Origin: an uncultured Vampirovibrio sp.
GTDB lineage: Bacteria > Cyanobacteriota > Vampirovibrionia > Gastranaerophilales > Gastranaerophilaceae
Length of the DNA: 64,000 bases
Direction: 5' to 3'
Assembly (NCBI GenBank): GCA_910577395.1
Contig: CAJTLG010000004.1
Span: 62,001 to 126,000 of the forward strand
The translations under genes were made by a program, and so were the position numbers. Positions 1-10,030 of the stretch are shown in pieces (positions within the stretch are counted from its first letter, which is position 1; each line of letters starts with the position of its first letter). The notes under the pieces are model-generated. The model saw only the letters and a program-made list of their open reading frames with translations, was not told the origin of the DNA and did not search any database.

Positions 1-3000
1 GTGTCTTTATATGCTGAAAAAATAATGAATGAAGAAAATATTGAAGATTACAACACCGCAGAGAATGTAGCCAGAGAGCGCCTAATGGGTAAACCCTCTA
101 AATTGGATATATATTTATCAATGCAAAACCCCGCTTATGTTGGCGGAAAAAATAAAACTTATCTTTTTGCAAGAGAAGAATACGATACATCTGATATTGT
201 ACAAGAAGATTACGACAGCAAGGAGGATTATTATAACGCTATTGATGAAGATTTATATAGCCAGTTTGAAAGCACTTTGTATAGAATAGAAAGTGCCATA
301 AGTGATTTATTGAGCTATGATAGCACGCAAGATGTTTTACAGATATTGCAAAGTGCTTTTTATGACGGCGGTATTTCAATTCAAAAATTAAAAGATGAAT
401 TAAATAAGTTATATCTTGAAGATTACAACACCGGCAATCTTGTATCAAATGAAGTTTTAAGGCGAATTATAGAGGCGCAAGGATATGACGGCATTATAGA
501 TGAAACTGTATCAAATAAATTTAATATGGGGCTATCGTCTGATACTATACATTATATTGTTTTCAATCCTGAACAAATAAAATCTGTAAATAATCAGGGA
601 ACTTTTAATATTAATAATTCTAATATTTATTATCAGCCCGCATATCACGGAAGCCCTTATAAGTTTAATAATTTTTCTCTTGATAAAATCGGAACTGGCG
701 AGGGTGCACAGGCTCACGGTTGGGGTTTATATTTTGCCGAAAATAAAGAGGTTTCAGAAAGATATAGAAAAAATTTATCGGGCGATATTAAAATTTCATA
801 CAAGGGCGAGCAATACGATATTGAAGAAAACTTTGGAAACGCTTTATATAAAATTAAAAAATACGGTAAAGATAAGGCAATAGAATTTTATAAAAATAAA
901 GAAAAAGAATTTAGGGCCGAAGCAAAAACAAGCTCAAACCCCCGTTGGTGGAAACATGAGGCAGATATTTTTAAAATTTATGCAGACGAAGTAAAAGATA
1001 TTAATGAAAACGATATTGAAATACTTGAAGGACAGCTTTTTCAAGTTGATATACCTGAAAATGATGTTTTGCTTGATGAAAATAAAATATTTAAAGCGCA
1101 GCCCGAAACAGTAAAACAGGCAATTAAAAATATAGTAAGTAAAATTGTTACTGAAAAAAATCTCAATACGCTTGGTGAAAAACTATATCAGGCAAGTTCA
1201 AGATTGAGACAGACATTGAAAGATAATAATTATCAAGAAACTAAACAAGTATATAATTTGCGTTTAAAATATCAAAATTTGCAAAATCAATATGACTTAC
1301 TAAGCATAATTCAAGAGGAAAGCAAATATTACTATAATGGAAAAAAGATATATGAAACGCTAAGTGCATATTTTAATTCTGATAAAAAAACCTCCGAAGA
1401 ATTGAATAAACAAGGGGTTAAGGGCATTGTTTACAACGGCGATATTGACGGCAGATGTTATGTAATTTTTGATGATAAGGCTATCAGTGTTTTAGAAACC
1501 TTTTATCAAGATTATGTTTATAATCAAATAACAGGCGAAAAGATAAAGATTGAAGTAAATAAAGATATTAAAGTCAATAAAATTGAGCCTCAAAAAATAT
1601 CTTCAAAACTTCCTTTTGAAATTTCAAAAAAACCGTCCGATAATAAAAAAGCTTTAATAAAAACTTTAGACCTAGGAAATAACAAGAGGATTGAAGTTAA
1701 AAATAGCAGTACAAACGAAATTGCAATAATTAAAGACAAAACAATAGAAAAATCATTATCAAATATCAGAATTAGTAACGCCTCTTATGGCAATTTTTGC
1801 AATATACTTTGTAGTGTTGAAAATTTATTTAAAACTTCTCAATATATATTACAGCATAAAGAGCTTAAAGGCGCCAAAAATGAGAATATTAAAAGATATG
1901 CAAATGTTGTCTTAATTGACAATAACGCTTATTTACTAGAGTTTGTTCTAAAACAAAACAACGAATTATCTTTGTATTCTATAAACACAATAAATAATGA
2001 AAAACGACACCGAGAAAACGCTTCGAATAAAAATTCTATGCAACACGATGTCGTTGTTAATTATAGTATAACAAACATTATAGATATTTTCAAGACTAAA
2101 CTAATTAATAAATATAATAATGACATTAAGAAAAATGGTAAAAAATCTGATTTTATTAATCCTGTTAAATATAAGCAGGAGGAACACAGAGGCTCTATAA
2201 GCTTTTTCAGGGATGAAGAAGGCAACATAAGAAAAACCATAATAGACCTTGTATCAGGCAAAGCCGATAAATCAACCGCAGCGCATGAGTTCGCACATTT
2301 ATTTTTACAAACCCTTATTATCGAAGCTGATACAAACCTTAAAGCCCGTGAAATGCTTTTAGAGGTTAATAAAGCGTTTGGATATAATGGAAAAGAATAT
2401 ACAACAGATTTTCACGAGAAATTTGCCCGCAGCTTTGAAGCTTATCTTGCAAATGGAAAAGCTCCGACATATAAACTTAAACAGGTATTTGAAAAATTCA
2501 AAAAATGGCTGAAAGATATTTATTTATCAATAAAATATAATACCGATATCGTTTTAAGCCAGGAAGCAGAACAGGTTTTTAATAAAATATTCAGCAATGA
2601 AGAAAATCTTGAAGAACTAAACAAGAAAAAAGCTGACATATTAAAGAAAGCTAAAGAATTTGGGCAAGTAAGGTATAAACCGACAGAAGAACAATTAAGG
2701 TATAAAAATATCGCCTATGATATCCTTGCAACGGGTTTGAGAAGAAATCCTAACTGGTTAAAAAGCGTATTGGAATCAGGCTCAAATACAAGAGCAATGC
2801 AGAAAAAGCGGGAACGTATAGAGTTTGATTTAAGAAAAATTCAAGATCCTTATTCATCAGGAAGTGGAATGCTTCCTGAATGGCGGGAATTTTTCACAGA
2901 CCCCGGCGTGAGTTATGAAAATAATATTGCAGGCGCTGATTACGAGCTTGCACAGCAGGCTTATGATGTCATAATAAATCGTCTGTGGGAACGTACAAAC

Positions 3001-5796
3001 GAGGAATATTACGAGCTGCAGCAAGTTGAAAATGAATATGAATATATTTTAAAAGAATTTAAAAACGCCAAAAATACAGACGATAGAACAACTGTTTTAA
3101 TCGCCTACTATGACTGGCTTGAGAGCATAGACGAAATAGCACAGGAACAATATGGCGAAAAATGGGTGCATGATACAAACGAAATTGAGCGTTTTGAACA
3201 ATTAAATAAATTTGAACAGGCCAAAGAAATTTTAATTAAAAATTCTGATTTATTAAAAAATTCAAATGGTATTACAGAATATAAAAATGTGGTTCAGGCG
3301 GTTTTAAAACAGCTTAATTTCTTAACAGCTTTTGAGCGAAACAAAATTTTAGGCGTAGTGTCTGAAATAACAAGCACAGAGGAGCTCAAAAATAATATTA
3401 ATGAAATTATGGATTTTGCCGAGACGCTGCAGGATGTGACCGCAAGAAAAAATATATCCGAAAATATCCAAAAAGAGCTTATGGCAACAAAAAATATCAG
3501 GAAAAACGGCAAAACATACGGTAAATATGATTATTCAACCAATAAACTATTTAATAAACTGCGGGAAGTTAATAAATTAAACCGCGAAGATGCCGAAGCT
3601 GAATATACAACCCTTTTGGAAGAATTTGAAGCTATGAGCGAAGAACAGAAAGAAAGTTTGAGTTTTGAAGATAAATTGTACAAAAAATTTGTGACATACA
3701 AAGCTCACGGAAACGTTTATATTTCATCCGATTTTCTTTCAAGCCTTTATCAGGATATTATTTTTGCAAAAATGCAGGGCAGGTTATCTAAAAACAGTGC
3801 CGATTTTGAAAGCAGGCTTAATAATAACGCTGCCATAGATAAGGTTTTAGACAGATTGGAAAAGAAAACCCCTGCAAAAGATTTAACAAAATTCTATACA
3901 AAATTTGCAAATTTGGAATCCTTCATTAATTTATTTTTAGATAAAAAATTCGTGGACGAATATTCTTTGCTTTTTGAAGAAACGCAGGTACAGGCTAAGT
4001 CATATCTTGAAAAACAAACAGTTTTAAAAGAAATGGCTAAAATTTTGAATGTTAAGCCGTTTTTCATTGATGACGAAATCTTTAAAAAATTGAATGAAAA
4101 ATATATCTTCAAAGATTATTCGCTAAAAAGAGTGCGGGATATTGAGCTTAATAAAATGCAGCTTATTGAAGCGTATATTTATTCTAAAAACCCTATCATT
4201 AAACAAAGATTGATTAATATGTTCAGTGAGGGCGGTTACGACAGGATAATGAGCCTTTTAAATTCGGATGATATTAAAATCGGTGACTTGTTGCAAAGAA
4301 CAGCGGAAAAATATTATAAACCTGTAAATCAGGTATATATTAAAAAATACGGAATTGATATGCCGAAAGCAAAAAATTATTTCCCGGTTGCGGCTGATGT
4401 TGTACAAGAATTGGATTTATTTAATCAGTACACAGAACAAAGCACAGCGCCAAAGTTCTTTAAAACCCGCACATCAAGCGTGTTTGTGCCTATAAAGCTT
4501 TCAAACCCTGTGCAAACCTTATTTACGCACATTGAAAAGGCTAATAACCTTATTATACTTGAAGAAAAGCTTGGCAAACTTAACAGGGTATTTAAAGACA
4601 GAACGGTGAAACAGTTTATATCTGACCTTTACGGCGAGGAAGCATATAACGGCTTTATAAAACAAATTTCAGATTGTTCTTATACTAAAAAAGCCGAAAT
4701 ACTTGGTGCTGTTGATAGTATGATAAATAAGCTTGTAAATAATGTGATTGTTTCAACAATCTCGCTAAAACCAAAAATAATGGCAACACAGCTTGTATCT
4801 GTTATAAATTTTTCTGATAAAATGCCCTCCGCCTTATGGTTTGGGGGCTTTTTAAAAGCACTTTCAAACCCGAAAGCTACAATTAAATTTATGATGAAAA
4901 ATGAATATCTGCAGCAGCGTTTCGGAGAGGGTGCACAAAATGAAGCCCTTGCAAGGATTGTTAAGGCTTCTGATTTTCATAAAAGCAAGAAATTTATAGA
5001 TTTCTTTTCTTTAAACGTGAAATTGGGCGATATCGGAGCTATTATTTTTGGCGGAAAACCTTATGTAGATTATTTAATGCAGCATAAAAAAATGAGCAAA
5101 GAGGAGGCTTTTAAAGAATTTGTGCTCGAAGTAAACAGGGCACAGCAAGCGGCCACGACTTCATCCCTTGCAGATTATCAAAAGAGTAAAAACCCTATTT
5201 TTCGGCTATATTATGCTTTTCAAAATACTACCAATCAATATTTTAGAAAAACTGCAGATGCCATAATTTCAAGAGCAAACGGCGATATTTCAAATTCCGA
5301 AATGACAAAAACCATTTTAATTTATACCGTTTTTAATAATTTTCTTTATAGAATGGTGGCAAACCCCTATGTATGGATTTTAGGATTTGCGGCCGGAGAT
5401 TGGGAAGATTTTACAAAAGAGGTGGTAAATTCAATATTTGACCTTAATTCGCAAGCTTTAATCGGTATCGGCAATATTTATCAGGCAATTTTAAACGCCA
5501 TACTTGATAAGCCGTTTTACTTAACGGCAAAGGGCTTGGATAAAATCCCTTTTGATATTCATAAATTGATTACAGAATCAAAAGAAGGTTTAGAAAATAT
5601 AAAGCTTGATACTTGGCTTAATGCAATTGGGGATATCATAGACACATCAACTGGCGCGCCTGCTTCAACAATTATAAATACAGGCAGTATACCTGCAAAT
5701 ATTTCAGACGGGCAAATAGGCACGGCAATATTAAAAATTTTAGGATATAGCGATTATCAAGCAAAAAAGGCTTTTGATATAGATATAGAGAATTAG
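1..5796 (+). CDS. Phage large polyvalent protein: ADP-ribosyltransferase-like regions plus zinc metallopeptidase (5' end probably outside window)
   Basis: The reading frame is open at the left edge, so the GTG at base 1 need not be the start. Residues 1-205 end in GYDGII and HYIVF-x-PEQIKS, which resembles the end of a phage ADP-ribosyltransferase fold. A second such region (about 212-500) begins with AYHGSPYKF and has GTGEGAQAHGWGLYFAE-type residues, the hallmark of the ART domain of phage polyvalent proteins. About 530-690 looks like a polyvalent-protein accessory domain. H762-E763-F-A-H766 followed by a downstream HEKFARSFEAYL segment is a zincin signature. The remaining ~1000 residues are mostly helical, with hydrophobic segments near the C-terminus. 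Such proteins are thought to be injected with phage DNA and to act early on host targets; that role is inferred. The tail-fibre gene follows 20 bp downstream. Confidence 0.75.
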   Translation: MSLYAEKIMNEENIEDYNTAENVARERLMGKPSKLDIYLSMQNPAYVGGKNKTYLFAREEYDTSDIVQEDYDSKEDYYNAIDEDLYSQFESTLYRIESAISDLLSYDSTQDVLQILQSAFYDGGISIQKLKDELNKLYLEDYNTGNLVSNEVLRRIIEAQGYDGIIDETVSNKFNMGLSSDTIHYIVFNPEQIKSVNNQGTFNINNSNIYYQPAYHGSPYKFNNFSLDKIGTGEGAQAHGWGLYFAENKEVSERYRKNLSGDIKISYKGEQYDIEENFGNALYKIKKYGKDKAIEFYKNKEKEFRAEAKTSSNPRWWKHEADIFKIYADEVKDINENDIEILEGQLFQVDIPENDVLLDENKIFKAQPETVKQAIKNIVSKIVTEKNLNTLGEKLYQASSRLRQTLKDNNYQETKQVYNLRLKYQNLQNQYDLLSIIQEESKYYYNGKKIYETLSAYFNSDKKTSEELNKQGVKGIVYNGDIDGRCYVIFDDKAISVLETFYQDYVYNQITGEKIKIEVNKDIKVNKIEPQKISSKLPFEISKKPSDNKKALIKTLDLGNNKRIEVKNSSTNEIAIIKDKTIEKSLSNIRISNASYGNFCNILCSVENLFKTSQYILQHKELKGAKNENIKRYANVVLIDNNAYLLEFVLKQNNELSLYSINTINNEKRHRENASNKNSMQHDVVVNYSITNIIDIFKTKLINKYNNDIKKNGKKSDFINPVKYKQEEHRGSISFFRDEEGNIRKTIIDLVSGKADKSTAAHEFAHLFLQTLIIEADTNLKAREMLLEVNKAFGYNGKEYTTDFHEKFARSFEAYLANGKAPTYKLKQVFEKFKKWLKDIYLSIKYNTDIVLSQEAEQVFNKIFSNEENLEELNKKKADILKKAKEFGQVRYKPTEEQLRYKNIAYDILATGLRRNPNWLKSVLESGSNTRAMQKKRERIEFDLRKIQDPYSSGSGMLPEWREFFTDPGVSYENNIAGADYELAQQAYDVIINRLWERTNEEYYELQQVENEYEYILKEFKNAKNTDDRTTVLIAYYDWLESIDEIAQEQYGEKWVHDTNEIERFEQLNKFEQAKEILIKNSDLLKNSNGITEYKNVVQAVLKQLNFLTAFERNKILGVVSEITSTEELKNNINEIMDFAETLQDVTARKNISENIQKELMATKNIRKNGKTYGKYDYSTNKLFNKLREVNKLNREDAEAEYTTLLEEFEAMSEEQKESLSFEDKLYKKFVTYKAHGNVYISSDFLSSLYQDIIFAKMQGRLSKNSADFESRLNNNAAIDKVLDRLEKKTPAKDLTKFYTKFANLESFINLFLDKKFVDEYSLLFEETQVQAKSYLEKQTVLKEMAKILNVKPFFIDDEIFKKLNEKYIFKDYSLKRVRDIELNKMQLIEAYIYSKNPIIKQRLINMFSEGGYDRIMSLLNSDDIKIGDLLQRTAEKYYKPVNQVYIKKYGIDMPKAKNYFPVAADVVQELDLFNQYTEQSTAPKFFKTRTSSVFVPIKLSNPVQTLFTHIEKANNLIILEEKLGKLNRVFKDRTVKQFISDLYGEEAYNGFIKQISDCSYTKKAEILGAVDSMINKLVNNVIVSTISLKPKIMATQLVSVINFSDKMPSALWFGGFLKALSNPKATIKFMMKNEYLQQRFGEGAQNEALARIVKASDFHKSKKFIDFFSLNVKLGDIGAIIFGGKPYVDYLMQHKKMSKEEAFKEFVLEVNRAQQAATTSSLADYQKSKNPIFRLYYAFQNTTNQYFRKTADAIISRANGDISNSEMTKTILIYTVFNNFLYRMVANPYVWILGFAAGDWEDFTKEVVNSIFDLNSQALIGIGNIYQAILNAILDKPFYLTAKGLDKIPFDIHKLITESKEGLENIKLDTWLNAIGDIIDTSTGAPASTIINTGSIPANISDGQIGTAILKILGYSDYQAKKAFDIDIEN

Positions 5797-5816
5797 TTTT
5801 ATAGGAGTTTTTGAAA

Positions 5817-8336
5817 ATGATACCTGACGTTCCGCCGTTTAACAATTACAACGGCAATAATTATGTTACAAAATTTGATTACGACCTTTCTATCGACAAT
5901 GAAAATCAACTTGTGGTTTTACATACCGATTCATCCGAAATTCAAAGAGAATTAAAACTCAATGTTGATTATTCAATTCACGGGGTTAGTAATGAGGGCG
6001 GAGGATATATTATTTTTCCGCTTTCAACATCAAGCTATGGCCTGTTGCAGGAAGATGAAGTCATCTCATTATATCTAAATTTACCTGTAGAACAGCAAAC
6101 GCCTTTCGGTACATCCGATAAACTTGATATGAATATTCTAGAAAAAACTTTTGATTATATTGTTAAGCTTATAAAAATTATAAGCAGACAGGTTGAAAGG
6201 TCTGTCAAAATTCAGGAAGGTTCCAAAATTTCGCCAGCAGAACTTATAAACAGTCTAAAAACTTCTGAAATAAATGCTGTAAAAAGTGCGCTAAATGCGA
6301 ACCTTTCGGCACAAAATGCCAAAGAGAGCGCAGATATTGCAACGCAAAAGGCACATGAAGTATCTGTAACATATACAGAGGCAATGGCTGATATAACAAG
6401 CACTACACAAGAGGCTTTAGATGATATTGAAACCGTAAGACAGGCGGGTGCAACTGGTATTCAAAACCTCAATACAGAAGCGCTTAGCGGAATTAACAAT
6501 GCTAAAAATACAGCTTTAACGGATATAAACACATTAAAGACCAATGCCTTAAACAATATTGCAGAGGATTTAAACACTGCAAAAAATGAGCTTCTTGATA
6601 CAAAAACGGAAATTGTTGATAATTTAATTCAAAACGCCACAGGAGAGGCTCTAACTACAATTGAAAATGTAAAAACAAGTGCCACAGGTACAATTCAGGC
6701 AAGCGTTGAAGATGCCAAAGGAGAGCTTCAAACTTTAATAAGCGATGCCAAAACAGAAGCAAATACGCATATTGTCGAAGTTGAAACAAATGTAAATAAT
6801 ATTGTTCAAGCAGCTCAAAATGCAGTTAATGAAGTTAAATCCGACGTTGAAAACAAGGCAGCTGAATTTTCAAATTATGCTGAACTTTCTAAGCAATATG
6901 CTGAAAATCCTGTAGATGTTGAAATTACGAACGGTAAATACAGTGCCAAGCATTGGGCACACAAGGCAGAGCAGACAGCAAACACGATAGGAAATCCTTT
7001 AAATAAGGATTTAACAAATATTTCAGAAGCTGGAACAGAAAAAGTAAAAGAAATAGCAAGCACAGTTGTTCCTGATGTTGATTTTTCTTCTGTTGCAGAT
7101 AAAAGTCTTTCAAATATATCAGAAGCCGGGGAACAAAAAATTAAAGATGTTATAGCCTCTGTGGGTAGCGAAATTGCGCATTTGCCATTAAATTATATTT
7201 CAGGTGTTCCGGTAAGTATTTCTAATGAAGCACCCGATTTGCCCGATATGGATGTAGAAATAATTAGGGGTGTATCAACTTATGTTGCAATTCAGGCAAA
7301 CAGTAGTCACCCCTTTGTTTGCACTGACATAAATTCAAATGAAATTTCTATAGATAAAAGCTATTACACTGTATATGGTGCGTATGCAAGCAATGGTAAC
7401 TCGCTTTTTTCTACAGTGCCACAAATTCTTCTTGCAGGATTAACCCCTGTTTTATTTGCTAATTGTGAATGTATATCAATGGAACTTGACCCGCCTGGCG
7501 ACGATTCTAATGGTGATATTTCCAATTTTAGATTTGGCTTAATTTTGGAGGCTTCATCACACGATGAGGCTGCCGAAAATTTAGAACTAGCGTTTCAAAC
7601 TTTGGCGACAACTCTTGAAGAAGGTGTAAGGCCTGATTGGTATAAATTTCCTGCACTTAGCAAGGATATAGGCACAATAATTGAAGAAGGTTATTTGTCT
7701 TTATTTGCAAGGCATAGAAATGTAATTTGGTATAGAAACACGCAAGAAAATAAGCTGTATCGCTTAAATGGTGATTATTTCGCTAATATTATGTATTATG
7801 GCGGTTGGAATCCTGATTGCGCCACTTGGACGGAATTAACAAAAAGCTATTGGGTACCACTTGGTAAAATAAGCCCAAGTATGACATCAGACGAAAAACG
7901 TATACAGCTATATGATGCCACGCTTGTTGGCAACAAAGAGCTTATGGCATACATTGAGTTTACCCCTTTCAAAACCAATCAAAATAACTGGTTTAATCAG
8001 CCTCTGCCCGCACCATATCTCAAAGCGAATTTAAGCAATCTTACAAAAGAGGGGGAGGCATTAATAAGCAAAACACCTGATTATAAAAATCCTGAAATAC
8101 AGGAACTGGGACCAGTTAAAAAAGACGGGTGGCTCCATTTAAAAACGGCTTATGTTTCAGGGAGTAATTCACAAATTGCAAGCCTTAAAATAAACAACTA
8201 TGAAGTTCATTATGAAACCTTTAGAGGCAGCGGAACAACAACCATAAACAGATTTTACAGGGTGAGTGCAGGAGATATCATAACAAGTAATAATTCAGCA
8301 GTAGAGTTTAGTTTTAAATTACTTCCGCTTAAATAA
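5817..8336 (+). CDS. Phage tail fibre-like protein
   Basis: 839 aa from the ATG at 5817, chosen because AGGAG lies 9 bases upstream; an in-frame TTG at 5811 would be too close. The N-terminal ~130 residues resemble a baseplate or fibre attachment domain. Residues ~150-350 are a long Ala/Thr/Asn-rich heptad region (repeated ENVKTSATG, DAKGELQTL, EAQTAAQNA-like units) typical of trimeric fibre shafts. Next come two similar segments (LSNISEAGTEKVKEIAS and LSNISEAGEQKIKDVIAS) and a KYSAKHWAHKAEQ motif common in tail fibres. The C-terminal ~70 residues form a beta-rich head ending GDIITSNNSAVEFSFKLLPL, loosely similar to the end of the fibre-like protein at 32038-32805. It probably binds the host receptor (inference). 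Confidence 0.75.
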   Translation: MIPDVPPFNNYNGNNYVTKFDYDLSIDNENQLVVLHTDSSEIQRELKLNVDYSIHGVSNEGGGYIIFPLSTSSYGLLQEDEVISLYLNLPVEQQTPFGTSDKLDMNILEKTFDYIVKLIKIISRQVERSVKIQEGSKISPAELINSLKTSEINAVKSALNANLSAQNAKESADIATQKAHEVSVTYTEAMADITSTTQEALDDIETVRQAGATGIQNLNTEALSGINNAKNTALTDINTLKTNALNNIAEDLNTAKNELLDTKTEIVDNLIQNATGEALTTIENVKTSATGTIQASVEDAKGELQTLISDAKTEANTHIVEVETNVNNIVQAAQNAVNEVKSDVENKAAEFSNYAELSKQYAENPVDVEITNGKYSAKHWAHKAEQTANTIGNPLNKDLTNISEAGTEKVKEIASTVVPDVDFSSVADKSLSNISEAGEQKIKDVIASVGSEIAHLPLNYISGVPVSISNEAPDLPDMDVEIIRGVSTYVAIQANSSHPFVCTDINSNEISIDKSYYTVYGAYASNGNSLFSTVPQILLAGLTPVLFANCECISMELDPPGDDSNGDISNFRFGLILEASSHDEAAENLELAFQTLATTLEEGVRPDWYKFPALSKDIGTIIEEGYLSLFARHRNVIWYRNTQENKLYRLNGDYFANIMYYGGWNPDCATWTELTKSYWVPLGKISPSMTSDEKRIQLYDATLVGNKELMAYIEFTPFKTNQNNWFNQPLPAPYLKANLSNLTKEGEALISKTPDYKNPEIQELGPVKKDGWLHLKTAYVSGSNSQIASLKINNYEVHYETFRGSGTTTINRFYRVSAGDIITSNNSAVEFSFKLLPLK

Positions 8337-8338
8337 AA

Positions 8339-8515
8339 TCAATCAATTTTAATTTTTGCAAATTCTTTCTGTGTTTTTTCTAAACACACCTTACAAAGAT
8401 TACAATAAATAATGCCGTTTGCGGTTTGCATTTGGATATCATATTCCGCTTTATTTTCTCCGCACAAAAGGCAATCTATATCTACTTTTTTTCCGTATTT
8501 GAAAATCTCAAACAT
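8339..8515 (-). CDS. Small zinc-ribbon-like protein, 58 aa, inside the phage region on the opposite strand
   Basis: Found by reading the 220-bp gap after the tail-fibre gene. The minus frame from 8515 to 8339 codes for 58 aa starting MFEIFKYGKK. Cysteines at 15 and 18 (CLLC) and at 38, 41 and 44 (CNLCKVC) suggest a metal-binding knuckle. No Shine-Dalgarno sequence is visible. Instead TGCTAGAAT, an extended -10-like element, ends about six bases before the ATG, so a leaderless transcript is possible. It runs opposite to every phage gene around it and its stop lies just past the tail-fibre stop. Function unknown. The cysteine pattern and intact frame argue that it is real, but it is short. Confidence 0.5.
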   Translation of the reverse strand: MFEIFKYGKKVDIDCLLCGENKAEYDIQMQTANGIIYCNLCKVCLEKTQKEFAKIKID

Positions 8516-8555
8516 ACGGAAATTCTAGCACAAATAAAAATGAAAGGAAAAAATT

Positions 8556-8855
8556 ATGAAATTCAAAGAAATCATCACAGTATTACTAGGTTTTGTACTC
8601 CCTTATATTGAGGAACTCATCAAAAGCAAGGTTATTCCTGCAATTATAAGAAAATCTTATGAGACTTTTGACAACAAGGCTAACAATATAATTAAAAAAC
8701 TTGTTGCACTGCTTGAAAAAATCAAGGCAACGGATGATATCAATAAGAAAAACAGACATCTTGAGGGTTTTACGCTTGGTGTTAAAACAATCAAGGCTAT
8801 AGGTGAAAAGCTTATCAAGGCTGCCGAAGTATTGGAAGAAGAATTGAGGGTGTAA
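8556..8855 (+). CDS. Small helical phage protein in lysis cassette
   Basis: 99 aa preceded by AAAGGA eight bases before the ATG. The first ~30 residues are hydrophobic (ITVLLGFVLPYIEELI) and the rest is lysine-rich amphipathic helix. It lies directly before a small membrane protein and an amidase, the usual place for holin or lysis-accessory genes. I do not recognise a family. A holin-like or membrane-associated role is inferred from position only. Confidence 0.55.
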   Translation: MKFKEIITVLLGFVLPYIEELIKSKVIPAIIRKSYETFDNKANNIIKKLVALLEKIKATDDINKKNRHLEGFTLGVKTIKAIGEKLIKAAEVLEEELRV

Positions 8856-8860
8856 TCGGT

Positions 8861-9130
8861 ATGCTTTCTACAATTGGGGCAATAATAGCAATTATTGTGG
8901 CTGTAATGGGAATTTTAGTGCAACTTATAACAGCAGGTATATATATCGGAAAGCTTGAAGGATTCAAAATGCTTGTGGATTATCGTTTTGCGGAACAAGA
9001 AAAAAAGCTTGATAAGCACAATAACATTGTTGAAAAAACCTATTGCAACACGCGGGATATCTCTGTTTTGCAGGAGCAACAAAAGGTTGAAAATCACAGA
9101 ATTAGCGATTTAGAAAATTTAATAAAATGA
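8861..9130 (+). CDS. Small membrane protein with coiled coil, holin or spanin-like
   Basis: 89 aa with one strong N-terminal transmembrane helix (about residues 5-30), then a charged heptad-containing tail (VLEQQKVENHRISDLENL-like). It starts 5 bp after the preceding small gene, and its stop overlaps the ATG at 9127 in front of the amidase. A single membrane span plus coiled coil next to an endolysin is the usual layout of holin-associated or spanin-type phage proteins, but no diagnostic motif is present. Confidence 0.6.
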   Translation: MLSTIGAIIAIIVAVMGILVQLITAGIYIGKLEGFKMLVDYRFAEQEKKLDKHNNIVEKTYCNTRDISVLQEQQKVENHRISDLENLIK

Positions 9131-9141
9131 GGAGTAAAAAT

Positions 9142-9678
9142 TTGAAACGAATAATTTTACACTGGACAGGGGGCATATATGCCCCCAATGATAAAGAAAA
9201 AAAATGTTATCATTATCTTATAGGCTATCATCGGAATAAGACAACAGATAATAAAGGCAACATCAAATTTATTGATGTTGCAACGTTAACGCAGGGAAAT
9301 TTCACCCCCGAAGATAACCTGAATTGCAGTGACGGCAGGTATGCGGCACACACTGGCGGAGGAAATACGGGCAGTATTGGTGTTTCACTTTGCGGCATGC
9401 TTGGTTTTATAAGTGCAAGCAATCAGGGAAAATTCCCCTTAAAACAAGTTCAATTTGAAAGAGCTTATAAACTCTGTGCTCAATTATGTAAAAAATATGC
9501 GCTCGTAATTTCAAAAGCCACGCTGCTTACGCATTATGAGTTTGGTAAGGCAAACCCGACTACAAAAAGCAAAAATAAGCCGGATATAAACTTTGTACCC
9601 TATGAACCCAATTTAAAGCCTGATGAGGTGGGCGACTTTATCAGAAATAAAGTACAGTGGTATTTTGATAAGGTCTAA
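9142..9678 (+). CDS. N-acetylmuramoyl-L-alanine amidase (phage endolysin)
   Basis: Amidase_2/PGRP-like enzyme predicted to cleave the MurNAc-L-Ala bond and lyse the host. The first zinc-ligand segment is IILHWTGG at the N-terminus, the central region has NTGSIGVSLCGM, and a second ligand segment is LTHYEFGKAN, followed by a KPDINF aspartate position. The TTG at 9142 is preferred because GGAG lies seven bases upstream and it gives the usual MKRIILHW start. The ATG at 9127 overlaps the upstream stop, and the ribosome site lies just inside it. Length (178 aa) fits a single catalytic domain with no separate wall-binding domain. A strong terminator follows at 9779. Confidence 0.85.
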   Translation: MKRIILHWTGGIYAPNDKEKKCYHYLIGYHRNKTTDNKGNIKFIDVATLTQGNFTPEDNLNCSDGRYAAHTGGGNTGSIGVSLCGMLGFISASNQGKFPLKQVQFERAYKLCAQLCKKYALVISKATLLTHYEFGKANPTTKSKNKPDINFVPYEPNLKPDEVGDFIRNKVQWYFDKV

Positions 9679-9778
9679 TAAAACCAAAAGGCATAAGACT
9701 TTTGCCTATACCCTTTGCCGAAGTTTCTTGAATAATCATATATCGGCATGGCTATTTTAGGCAATAGTTTAAAAAAAT

Positions 9779-9806
9779 AATGGGGGCAAAAATCCCCCAT
9801 TTTCTT
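9779..9806 (+). terminator. Rho-independent terminator after the phage lysis genes
   Basis: AATGGGGG pairs with CCCCCATT around a 7-base loop and is followed by TTCTTT. It ends the late phage transcript about 100 bp after the amidase stop. Confidence 0.85.
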
Positions 9807-10030
9807 TAATATCTATTTTATAATACAGTTCCACCCCGCCAAGTGTCGGATTTAGCCTGTAACGCAAAAGATGTACCGTTCAGAAGCTAATATTTTGAGT
9901 GGCAGTAGCTATTAACCACTTTGTTTTTTAAATATTGGGTGAACTCCCTAGTTTTGAGATTTTACAATCTCAAAATATATGCACATTTACAAAAATTCCT
10001 AAATACCTTTGGAATCAATTGTATCATAAA
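9807..10030. other. Non-coding stretch with hairpins; possible small RNA or decayed coding end
   Basis: No intact gene is visible. A TATAAT box lies at 9819-9824 with no good -35. At about 9896-9930 an AGTGG/CCACT hairpin is followed by TTGTTTTTT, which looks like an intrinsic terminator, so an RNA of roughly 100 nt (about 9831-9930) is possible. A perfect 10-bp inverted repeat (TTTTGAGATT, loop TTAC) lies at 9952-9975. On the minus strand a short stop-to-stop stretch reads LLNGTSFALQAKSDTWRGG, which could be the last codons of a degraded phage gene. These two readings compete. Confidence 0.35.
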
